Positions 7,523 through 14,810 of a stretch of DNA of 64,000 nucleotides are shown here, in pieces. The DNA comes from Pseudomonas serbica (GTDB lineage Bacteria; Pseudomonadota; Gammaproteobacteria; Pseudomonadales; Pseudomonadaceae). The notes below the pieces were generated by a model. It was not told where the DNA came from, searched no databases, and saw only the letters and a list, made by a program, of their open reading frames with translations. Location: positions 1-64,000 of the forward strand of contig NZ_JAQIYM010000018.1 of assembly GCF_028823535.1 (NCBI RefSeq), given 5' to 3'. Positions within the stretch are counted from its first letter, which is position 1, and every line of letters begins with the position of its first letter. A program made the translations under genes and the position numbers.

Positions 7523-8636
7523 CGAAACTCCCCTCAGGCAAATCCTGGTGACGGCAAAGGCCAAGGTGTACGCGTACCCCGTGCGGACGGATGGCCTCGA
7601 TCGCCAGCCGCGCGCCAATGCTCGCGGCCCGCTCGCGGATGATCGCCAGGCCGAAATGGTTGTCCTCCCCTGACGCCGGGCTCAGGCCGATGCCGTCATC
7701 CTCCACCGACACCGATACATCACCGTGCTGGTCTTGCCGCAGCTCGATGCGCACATGGCGTGCATGGGAATGACGCACCGCGTTGGCCAGCGCCTCGCGG
7801 ATGATCTGCAATACCTGCAATTCGGTTTCCGCGCCCAAGGCATCGTCGGCCAGGCGGTTGTCCAGTTCGAACACGATGATGCAGCGCCGTGAGAACTCCG
7901 CGACCGAGTCGGCCAGGGCCTGGCGCAGGGAGCGCCCGTCCATGGTCAGGCGGGCGCTGGTGATCAATTCCCGGACCTGGCGCTGCAACTGGCTCAAGCC
8001 GCCGCGCAGTTCCTGCAACACCTCAGCCGCCTGCGCAGGCACGCCCAGTTGCGACTGCAGCAGGCTCGCCTGGAACGACAAGTAACCCAACTGCTGCGCC
8101 ACCGAATCGTGCAGTTCACGGGCCAACGCACCGTGCCGGAAAGTCGCCTGCCGACGCTGCTGTTCACGGCTGTGACAGAGCAGACGCACGCTGACGTCCA
8201 CGGCCTGCGCGGCCTCCTCCAGCAACTGGCGCCAGCTTGAGCCGGCGGCGCGTGGCGTATCGAGCAGCAACCAGCCGCTGCCGGGTTGGTCGCCGTTGGG
8301 TACGGCACACAGCAGGCGTTGCACGCCCCTTTGCCGACAAGGGCCACAGGCCTGGGCTGATTGGCTCGCTGCCGAGGCACGCCGCGGACAGTGCGCCACG
8401 CCCTGGCAACCCTCGATCACGCCGCGCCGAGCCGGTGTCGGCTCGACACCGGCCAGGATCAGGTTCAGCTGGCAACCGGGCATCAGTGCTTCGAAACGGT
8501 CCAGGAAAACCGCCAGGGCACCGTCAGCGTGCACCAGGCTCAAGGGCAACCCGGCCAACAGCTGGCGCACGCTGCGCGCCTGTTCGGGACGGACACGCCC
8601 CAACCAGAGCGGCCACCACTGCACTCGTGTTCGCAC
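7491..8636 (-). CDS. Soluble NarX-like sensor histidine kinase (HisKA_3-HATPase_c)
   Basis: 381 residues with no hydrophobic membrane segment. The C-terminal half has the HisKA_3 dimerisation box with phospho-accepting His176 in ELHDSVAQQLGYL. It also has an ATP-binding domain with the N box REALANAVRHS, VSVEDDGIGL and the late FGLAIIRERA. The N-terminal 150 residues hold five Cys at 77, 83, 97, 100 and 110 within CQGVAHC and CGPCRQRG. These might bind metal or an iron-sulphur cluster, or sense redox state. The start is a GTG with a weak GGGGAG upstream. It is divergent from dmmA, which points to control of methylated-amine use, although the actual signal is unknown. Confidence 0.88.
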   Translation of the reverse strand: MRTRVQWWPLWLGRVRPEQARSVRQLLAGLPLSLVHADGALAVFLDRFEALMPGCQLNLILAGVEPTPARRGVIEGCQGVAHCPRRASAASQSAQACGPCRQRGVQRLLCAVPNGDQPGSGWLLLDTPRAAGSSWRQLLEEAAQAVDVSVRLLCHSREQQRRQATFRHGALARELHDSVAQQLGYLSFQASLLQSQLGVPAQAAEVLQELRGGLSQLQRQVRELITSARLTMDGRSLRQALADSVAEFSRRCIIVFELDNRLADDALGAETELQVLQIIREALANAVRHSHARHVRIELRQDQHGDVSVSVEDDGIGLSPASGEDNHFGLAIIRERAASIGARLAIEAIRPHGVRVHLGLCRHQDLPEGSFDGLHDLVTDR

Positions 8637-8758
8637 TCTCGATCACTCCCCGTCGCTTGCTCGGCTGTTGGCAAGGACGAGCAACTTCCATGCCCCGAAT
8701 GGTCGCTGTGCACGGCCTACCCCCAAAGAGGTAGCGCTTTTTCTGGATTGAGAGATTT

Positions 8759-8771
8759 TTCCCCGTAGGAA
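8759..8771. promoter_or_regulatory. Candidate methylamine-regulon operator, copy 1 (TTCCCCGTAGGAA)
   Basis: A 5-3-5 near-palindrome between the kinase operon and dmmA, about 90 bases before the dmmA ATG. It matches two copies upstream of gmaS at 25994 and 26080 in both TTCCC and RGGAA half-sites. AGGAA-N6-TTCCT at 8767-8782 overlaps it. Confidence 0.55.
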
Positions 8772-8859
8772 ATTATCTTCCTCAACAAGAAACAACACGC
8801 CCTGTGCAACGCCACCTTTCCCGCCCTGCCAACAGGGGCGGATCAACAGGAAAGCCAAC

Positions 8860-9372
8860 ATGACGGATAGACACAGCGCCGCCACGGATCGACTTCACAG
8901 CCTCCCGCGCTATCGCCAGCCGCAGCCTCGTGAAGCCGCCACCCGCCATATCGTGGTCATGCAATCGGCGGCCGCCTGCGCGTCCGTTGTCGGCGACCTG
9001 CAACAGCCCCTGGTGCTGAACCAGCAGAACAGCGACTTCCAGGCCCGCCTGCAGCAGGTGCTGGGCAGCGCCACCGTGGGCAGTCACCTGTACATCATGG
9101 GCGACGAGGCCTTCGTCTGGCACATTCATGCCCAGGCTCGCGCCGCCGGGCTGGAAGACGACGAGATCGACATCACCCACACCTCCGTCGGCCAGCGCCA
9201 GGTGTACTGCGTGCATTGCGGCCTGACCCAGGCGTGTGGACCGCAGCCGGCGATGACCTGCGTGCGCTGTGCAGTCGGGCTGGAGGTGCGCCAGCACTTT
9301 TCCCGACGCCTGGGGGCTTACCTCGGCGTATGCAGCAACCCCGACCAGCCTTGTGCCGGAGTCCAGCCATGA
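8860..9372 (+). CDS. dmmA: DmmA-family subunit of dimethylamine monooxygenase / HODM small subunit
   Basis: A 170-residue soluble protein. Its C-terminal third carries a zinc-ribbon-like pair, CVHC and CVRC, followed by the conserved-looking VRQHFSRRLGAYLGVC. Proteins of this kind lie next to the reductase and haem subunits of the haem-dependent oxidative N-demethylase of P. mendocina, and are named the DmmA family. Its exact catalytic role is not settled. AGGAAA stands about eight bases before the ATG. It overlaps the next gene by ATGA, so the subunits are made together. The DmmA name is applied from context and from the zinc-ribbon end. Confidence 0.75.
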   Translation: MTDRHSAATDRLHSLPRYRQPQPREAATRHIVVMQSAAACASVVGDLQQPLVLNQQNSDFQARLQQVLGSATVGSHLYIMGDEAFVWHIHAQARAAGLEDDEIDITHTSVGQRQVYCVHCGLTQACGPQPAMTCVRCAVGLEVRQHFSRRLGAYLGVCSNPDQPCAGVQP

Positions 9373-10298
9373 GCGCCTCGCTGAAGGTCCGGGTGAGCGC
9401 GGCCGACATGCTCACCCAGGGGGTGCGTGAACTCACCCTGGAACCCTGCAGCGGCGCCCTGCCGGGATTCTCCGCCGGCAGTCATGTGCAAGTGCACCTG
9501 CCGTTGGACAGTGGCCAGGTGCGCAATGCCTATTCGTTGACCAGCGACCCGGCGGACCGCCGCCACTACCGCATCGCCGTACGCCTGCAGGACGCCTCCC
9601 GCGGCGGCTCGCTTTACCTGCACCGGCACGTCCAGGTGGGTGACACGCTGCAGATCTCGCCGCCGGCCAACCTGTTCGCCCTGCACTCCACCGCCCGCCT
9701 GCACATCCTCATCGCCGGCGGCATCGGCATCACGCCGTTCATGGCGCACATCGCCGAGCTGGAGCGACGCCAGGCCGATTTCGAACTGCATTATCTGTAT
9801 CGCCCTGGCCTGAGCGATGCCTATGTCGAGCCCTTGCAACAACGGCTGGGATCGCGCCTGCACACCTACAGCAGCCGCCCGGACCTGAACACCATCCTAC
9901 GCGACCGCCCGCTGGGCAGCCATGTCTATGCCTGCGGCCCGCAGCCCTTGCTCGATGCGGTCCGGCAACAGGCCAGGGCCCTGGGCTGGCCCCTGACGCG
10001 AGTGCACTGGGAAGCCTTCAAGGCCGCAGAACCTGGGCAAGCCTTCGACCTGGAACTGCTGCGCAGCGGGCAGCGCCTGCGGGTCGGGGCCGAACAGAGT
10101 CTGCTCGAAGCGCTGGAGTCCACCGGCCTGCATGTCCCCAACCTGTGTCGCGGCGGGGTCTGTGGCCAATGCATCACCCGCCATGTGCGCGGCGACATCG
10201 AACACCGCGACAGCTTCCTCAGCCCAGCCGAGCAGGGCGAATTTCTCATGCCCTGCGTCTCTCGCGGCCGCGGGCCCTGCGTTTCGCTAGACCTCTAG
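9369..10298 (+). CDS. dmmB: PDR/VanB-type oxidoreductase, reductase subunit of dimethylamine monooxygenase
   Basis: 309 residues in the phthalate-dioxygenase-reductase layout. A flavin-binding barrel comes first (RNAYSLTSDPADRRHYRIAV), then an NAD-binding domain (ILIAGGIGITPFMAHI, YACGPQPLLDAV). A C-terminal plant-type [2Fe-2S] ferredoxin domain follows, with CRGGVCGQC and a last Cys in MPCVSRG. It would pass electrons from NAD(P)H through flavin and the cluster to the haem subunit encoded next. Its ATG overlaps the dmmA stop. In HODM terms this is the beta subunit. Confidence 0.9.
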   Translation: MSASLKVRVSAADMLTQGVRELTLEPCSGALPGFSAGSHVQVHLPLDSGQVRNAYSLTSDPADRRHYRIAVRLQDASRGGSLYLHRHVQVGDTLQISPPANLFALHSTARLHILIAGGIGITPFMAHIAELERRQADFELHYLYRPGLSDAYVEPLQQRLGSRLHTYSSRPDLNTILRDRPLGSHVYACGPQPLLDAVRQQARALGWPLTRVHWEAFKAAEPGQAFDLELLRSGQRLRVGAEQSLLEALESTGLHVPNLCRGGVCGQCITRHVRGDIEHRDSFLSPAEQGEFLMPCVSRGRGPCVSLDL

Positions 10299-10307
10299 GA
10301 GTCGACC

Positions 10308-11324
10308 ATGACCATTCCATCCAGCCCGGTGCTGAGCTACCGCAACGACTTCAGTTTCCGCAACAGCCCCGCCGCCATCCGCCGCTTTCCCTTTCCGTTC
10401 ACCGAGGACAGCTACCTGTATTCGGTGAACATCGAACCGGCCACGTCCCGGGACCCCGGCTCGATTTACCAGCACGGTTTCGACATCGACGAGCACTACC
10501 GTTCGGAAATGGCCGAACGCGCCTTGGTACTGGACAAGGATCCGCGCCGCTACCTGGTGATGCCGCACATGCAAGTGGCGGCGTGGGATGCCCTGCAGAT
10601 GCTCATGGAACAGCTTGCCGCCGATTATCCGCAGTGGTTCGTGCTGGAGCGTGACGGCGAGCACTGGCATTGGCGCAATCATCTGCTGGACATCGACCAG
10701 CACTTTGTCTTCGGCGATGCCGCAAGCCTGCCCTGCGAGCCGCTGGAGTTCATCACCCGCCAGGTCCAGGGCGATTTCGCCCTGCTCGACCAGCGCGACG
10801 GTGACCTGTACATGGACGCCGGCATGGTCACCAGCCCCGCCGACTGGTCCCTGGCGTTCGACGCCGGAATGAGCTTCAAGCAGTGGCATTCGCCGGTGCC
10901 CATGGCTCACCAGATGGGCGTGTTCGACCGCGCACTCAAGTACCTGCTGGCCCTGCAGGTCGGGCAGCCGGTACGCCGCCTGAACTGGACGCTGACCATC
11001 AAACCGCGCCTCGACTCCTCACCCGAGACGTTCCACGAATGGGGCGCCGACCGAGGCCGCATGACGGCCGAGAACGTCGGGCAGCAAGTGCACCTGCGGG
11101 TCGAACTGCAAGTGATGGCCCGGTTGCCCCGCAGCAACGCGGTGATGTTCAGCATCCGCACCTACCTGATCAGCATGGACGAATTGGTCACCCAGCCCGG
11201 CTGGGGCTGTCGCCTGCACCGCGTGCTGCGCGACCTGCCCGAGCCGATCGCCGAGTACAAAGGCATGAGCCGCTACCGACAGACCCTGGTCCAGTGGCTG
11301 AGCCGCTTCGACCCGCAAGCCTGA
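10308..11324 (+). CDS. dmmC: Haem-dependent oxidative N-demethylase, catalytic alpha subunit (DUF3445)
   Basis: 338 residues matching the DUF3445/HODM alpha-subunit family. Conserved-looking segments include FPFPFTEDSYLYSVNIEPA, the HGFDIDEHYRSEMAERALVL stretch and SFKQWHSPVPM. The family folds as a PAS domain that binds haem and removes a methyl group from dimethylamine, giving methylamine and formaldehyde. It follows the reductase gene with AGGAGTCGACC before the ATG. The GcvT-like gene next to it would encode the tetrahydrofolate-binding subunit that captures formaldehyde. Subunit letters differ between publications, so the symbol is provisional. Confidence 0.9.
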   Translation: MTIPSSPVLSYRNDFSFRNSPAAIRRFPFPFTEDSYLYSVNIEPATSRDPGSIYQHGFDIDEHYRSEMAERALVLDKDPRRYLVMPHMQVAAWDALQMLMEQLAADYPQWFVLERDGEHWHWRNHLLDIDQHFVFGDAASLPCEPLEFITRQVQGDFALLDQRDGDLYMDAGMVTSPADWSLAFDAGMSFKQWHSPVPMAHQMGVFDRALKYLLALQVGQPVRRLNWTLTIKPRLDSSPETFHEWGADRGRMTAENVGQQVHLRVELQVMARLPRSNAVMFSIRTYLISMDELVTQPGWGCRLHRVLRDLPEPIAEYKGMSRYRQTLVQWLSRFDPQA

Positions 11325-11358
11325 CCCCTTACCACTTTCTCCCGACAAGGATCCCCAC

Positions 11359-12489
11359 ATGGCTCACTCATGGCGTATTTCTGCACTGGCCGAACGGCAC
11401 CGCGCACTCGGCTCCAACCTGGAAGACTGGAACGGCATGGGCACTGCCTGGACCTACAGCAGTGAACTGGCCGATCACCACCAGGCGATCCGCACCCGGG
11501 CCGGCTTGATGGATGTCTCCGGGTTGAAGAAAGTCCACTACGTCGGCCCCCACGCCGAAAGCCTGTTGCAGTGGGCCACCACCCGCGACATCGCCAAGCT
11601 CTACCCCGGCAAATCGGTATACGCCTCGATGCTCGACGAAGATGGCAAGTTCGTCGATGACTGCATCGTCTACCGCACCGGACCCAATGCCTTCATGGTG
11701 GTGCACGGGGCCGGCAACGGGCATGAAATGCTGGTGCGCTCGGCCCAGGGCCGGCAGGTGGCTGTGCTGTTCGACGACGATCTGCACGACCTCTCGCTGC
11801 AAGGGCCATTGGCCGTGGACTTTCTCGCCGAGCACGTCCCCGGCATTCGCCAGCTGCCCTACTTCCACCACCTGCAGACCCGCCTGTTCGACCGCCCGGT
11901 GATGATCTCCCGGACCGGCTACACCGGCGAACGCGGCTACGAGATTTTCTGCAAGGCCGCCGATGCCCCGGCGCTGTGGGACACGATCCTCGAACAGGGC
12001 GCGAGCCTGGGCATCATTCCCTGCGCCTTCACCGCGCTGGACTGGTTGCGGGTGGAAAGCTCGCTGATGTTCTTTCCCTACGACAACTCGCAGATGTACC
12101 CCTTCGCCGACCAGAAAGCCGGCGACACCCTGTGGGAAATGGGACTGAATTTCACCGTGTCCCCGGACAAACGCGAATTCCGCGGCGCCGACGAGCACTT
12201 TCGCCTGCGCGGCCAGGAGCGTTTCCGGATCACCGGCGTATTGCTCGAAGGCGTGCGCCCCGCCGAGGCCGGCGACACCCTCTGGCAAGGCGACAAACAA
12301 GTGGGCGTGATCACCTGTGGCATGTATTCGCGCCTGAGCAAACGTTCCATGGCCCTCGCCCGCATGCACCCGACCTGCGCCATGCCCGGTGTTGCCCTGC
12401 AGGTTCGCGGCAGCCTGGAAAGCGCGGCGCTGACCCATGCCCTACCCTTCGATGACCCGGAAAAAACCAAGCGCACGGCCAAGGGCTGA
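11359..12489 (+). CDS. GcvT-like aminomethyltransferase, tetrahydrofolate-binding subunit of the N-demethylase
   Basis: 376 residues of the GcvT/YgfZ folate-binding fold. It shows MDVSGLKKVHYVGPHAESLL near the N terminus, MISRTGYTGERGYEIFC in the middle and a C-terminal beta domain. It should bind tetrahydrofolate and convert the released formaldehyde to methylene-tetrahydrofolate. This matches the delta subunit of P. mendocina HODM. It lies in the same operon as dmmABC, 34 bases downstream. Together with PurU and FolD encoded further along, it forms the folate branch of the pathway. It is paralogous to the C-terminal half of Tdm. Confidence 0.88.
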   Translation: MAHSWRISALAERHRALGSNLEDWNGMGTAWTYSSELADHHQAIRTRAGLMDVSGLKKVHYVGPHAESLLQWATTRDIAKLYPGKSVYASMLDEDGKFVDDCIVYRTGPNAFMVVHGAGNGHEMLVRSAQGRQVAVLFDDDLHDLSLQGPLAVDFLAEHVPGIRQLPYFHHLQTRLFDRPVMISRTGYTGERGYEIFCKAADAPALWDTILEQGASLGIIPCAFTALDWLRVESSLMFFPYDNSQMYPFADQKAGDTLWEMGLNFTVSPDKREFRGADEHFRLRGQERFRITGVLLEGVRPAEAGDTLWQGDKQVGVITCGMYSRLSKRSMALARMHPTCAMPGVALQVRGSLESAALTHALPFDDPEKTKRTAKG

Positions 12490-12518
12490 GCCGCTTTTTT
12501 CATTGCATCCAGGAGCCG

Positions 12519-13385
12519 ATGATGGACACCCCCGAACACTACATTCTGAAGATCAATTGCCCGGCATCCTCCGGCATCGTCGCCGCGATCACCACCTGCC
12601 TGGCGGCGCAACAGTGCTACATCAGCGAGCTCGCCCAATTCGACGACGAATTCACCGGGCAGTTTTTCATGCGCGCGGTGTTTCGTTTCAACGCCGGCGT
12701 CAGCGGCGATGTCGCTGCCCTGCGCAAAGACCTGGGCGACCTGGCCGGTGGCTTCGACATGCAGTGGCAGCTCTTCTGCAGCAGCCAGCCGACCCGGGTG
12801 CTGCTGATGGTCAGCAAGTTCGACCACTGCCTGACCGACCTCCTGTATCGGCACCGCAAGGGCGAGATGGACATGACCATCACGGCCGTGGTCTCCAACC
12901 ACCTGGACCTGCGGGCGATGGCCGAACGCGAAGGCATTCGTTTCATCTACCTGCCCATCAGCAAGGACAGCAAGGCCAGCCAGGAAGCCGAACTGATGCG
13001 CGTTGTCGAGGACACCCGCACCGACCTGGTGGTACTCGCCCGCTACATGCAGATCCTCTCGGATGGCCTGTGCCAACAGCTGTCCGGGCGCGCCATCAAC
13101 ATTCATCACTCGTTCCTGCCGGGCTTCAAGGGCGCCAAGCCGTATCACCAGGCCTACGACCGCGGCGTGAAACTGATCGGGGCCACGGCGCACTACGTCA
13201 CCAGCGACCTCGACGAGGGACCGATCATCGAGCAGGAAATCCAGCGGGTCGACCACACCCATCTGCCCGACTCCCTGGTCGCCATCGGCCGCGATACCGA
13301 AACCGTGGCCCTGTCCAAAGCCCTCAAATACCACCTGGAACACCGGGTGTTCATCAACCAGGACAAGACAGTGATCTTTCGCTGA
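12519..13385 (+). CDS. purU: Formyltetrahydrofolate deformylase
   Basis: 288 residues with an N-terminal ACT-like domain (YILKINCPASSGIVAAIT) and a C-terminal formyltransferase-fold hydrolase domain. The PurU signature is clear: NIHHSFLPGFKGAKPYHQAY followed by GATAHYVTSDLDEGPIIEQE. It hydrolyses 10-formyl-tetrahydrofolate to formate and tetrahydrofolate. In this operon it regenerates folate after demethylation. Two ATGs stand in tandem at 12519 and 12522; the AGGAG at 12511 suits the second better. It is probably a pathway-dedicated copy rather than the purine-related one. Confidence 0.92.
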   Translation: MMDTPEHYILKINCPASSGIVAAITTCLAAQQCYISELAQFDDEFTGQFFMRAVFRFNAGVSGDVAALRKDLGDLAGGFDMQWQLFCSSQPTRVLLMVSKFDHCLTDLLYRHRKGEMDMTITAVVSNHLDLRAMAEREGIRFIYLPISKDSKASQEAELMRVVEDTRTDLVVLARYMQILSDGLCQQLSGRAINIHHSFLPGFKGAKPYHQAYDRGVKLIGATAHYVTSDLDEGPIIEQEIQRVDHTHLPDSLVAIGRDTETVALSKALKYHLEHRVFINQDKTVIFR

Positions 13386-13428
13386 GCGCGCCTGCCCTTT
13401 ATCCCAAGAGCCATTACGAGGCACGATC

Positions 13429-14796
13429 ATGACTTTACGCGTGGCAATCATCGGCGCCGGACCTTGCGGCCTGGCCCAACTTCGCGCTTTCCAGTCGGCC
13501 CGCGACAAGGGCGCCGACATCCCCGAGTTGGTCTGCTTCGAGAAGCAGAATGACTGGGGCGGCATGTGGAACTACACCTGGCGCACCGGCCTGGACGAGA
13601 ACGGTGAGCCGGTGCACGGCAGCATGTACCGCTACCTGTGGTCGAACGGCCCCAAGGAATGCCTGGAGTTCGCCGACTACACCTTCGAAGAGCATTTCGG
13701 CCGCCCCATCGGCTCCTACCCGCCGCGCGAAGTGCTGTGGGACTACATCAAGGGTCGGGTCGAAAAGGCCGGCGTGCGTGACTACATCCGCTTCAACAAT
13801 GTGGTGCGCCAGGTCACTTTCGATGAGCAAAGCCAACGCTTCACCCTGCACGCCCACGACTATAACAACGATACGCTGACCTGCGAGCAGTTCGACTATG
13901 TGATCAACGCCTGCGGCCACTTCTCCACGCCCAAGGTGCCGTACTTCGAGGGCTTCGAACAGTTCGCCGGACGCATCCTGCACGCCCACGATTTCCGTGA
14001 GGCACTGGAGTTCAAGGGCAAGGACCTGCTGATCGTCGGCAGCAGCTATTCGGCCGAGGACATCGGCTCGCAATGCTACAAGTACGGCGCGCGCAGCATC
14101 ACCAGCTGCTATCGCAGCGCGCCGATGGGTTATGCCTGGCCGGACAACTGGGAAGAAAAACCGCTGCTGCAGCGCCTGGAAAACAACCGTGCCTGGTTCA
14201 TCGATGGCAGCAGCAAGCACATCGATGCGGTGATTCTGTGTACCGGCTACAAGCATCACTTCCCGTTCCTGCCAGACGAATTGAGCCTCAAGACCGACAA
14301 CCGCCTGTGGCCCATGAACCTCTACAAAGGCGTGTTTTGGGAAGCCAACCCGCGGCTGATCTACCTCGGCATGCAGGACCAGTGGTACTCCTTCAACATG
14401 TTCGATGCCCAGGCCTGGTACGCCCGCGACGTCATCCTCGGGCGCATAGACCTGCCAGCCCAGGCCGAGATGGTTGCCGACAGCCACCAGTGGCATGAAC
14501 GGGAACAGACGCTGCAAACCAACCAGCAGATGTTCGAGTACCAGGGCGCCTACATCCAGCACCTGGTGGATGCCACCGACTACCCCGATTTCGACATCGC
14601 CGCGGTCAACCAGACCTTTCTGCACTGGAAGCATGACAAGGCGCAAAACATCATGGGTTATCGCGACAAGTCCTACCGCTCGCTGATGACCGGCACCCAG
14701 TCGCCGCCCCACCACACCCCGTGGTTGCAGGCCCTGGACGACTCCATGGCGGCGTACCTCGGTGAACCGCCCGCCGCCATCAAGTCGGTCGGCTGA
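13429..14796 (+). CDS. tmm: Trimethylamine monooxygenase (flavin-containing monooxygenase)
   Basis: 455 residues. The FAD motif GAGPCG is at residues 9-14, the FMO identifying motif FAGRILHAHDF at about 179-189, and the NADPH motif GSSYSAEDIG at about 204-213. Length and the WSNGPKECLEFADYTFEEHF segment fit bacterial Tmm, which oxidises trimethylamine to trimethylamine N-oxide with NADPH and O2. Tdm, which uses that N-oxide, is encoded immediately downstream. The product has no signal peptide and acts in the cytoplasm. The combination with tdm and dmm genes makes the assignment firm. Confidence 0.93.
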   Translation: MTLRVAIIGAGPCGLAQLRAFQSARDKGADIPELVCFEKQNDWGGMWNYTWRTGLDENGEPVHGSMYRYLWSNGPKECLEFADYTFEEHFGRPIGSYPPREVLWDYIKGRVEKAGVRDYIRFNNVVRQVTFDEQSQRFTLHAHDYNNDTLTCEQFDYVINACGHFSTPKVPYFEGFEQFAGRILHAHDFREALEFKGKDLLIVGSSYSAEDIGSQCYKYGARSITSCYRSAPMGYAWPDNWEEKPLLQRLENNRAWFIDGSSKHIDAVILCTGYKHHFPFLPDELSLKTDNRLWPMNLYKGVFWEANPRLIYLGMQDQWYSFNMFDAQAWYARDVILGRIDLPAQAEMVADSHQWHEREQTLQTNQQMFEYQGAYIQHLVDATDYPDFDIAAVNQTFLHWKHDKAQNIMGYRDKSYRSLMTGTQSPPHHTPWLQALDDSMAAYLGEPPAAIKSVG

Positions 14797-14810
14797 CCCT
14801 GGAGCCTGTC

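Noticed and set aside
12078..13565. 495-codon minus-strand open frame
   Set aside because: Antisense to the GcvT-like, purU and tmm genes, with no ribosome-binding site or motif.
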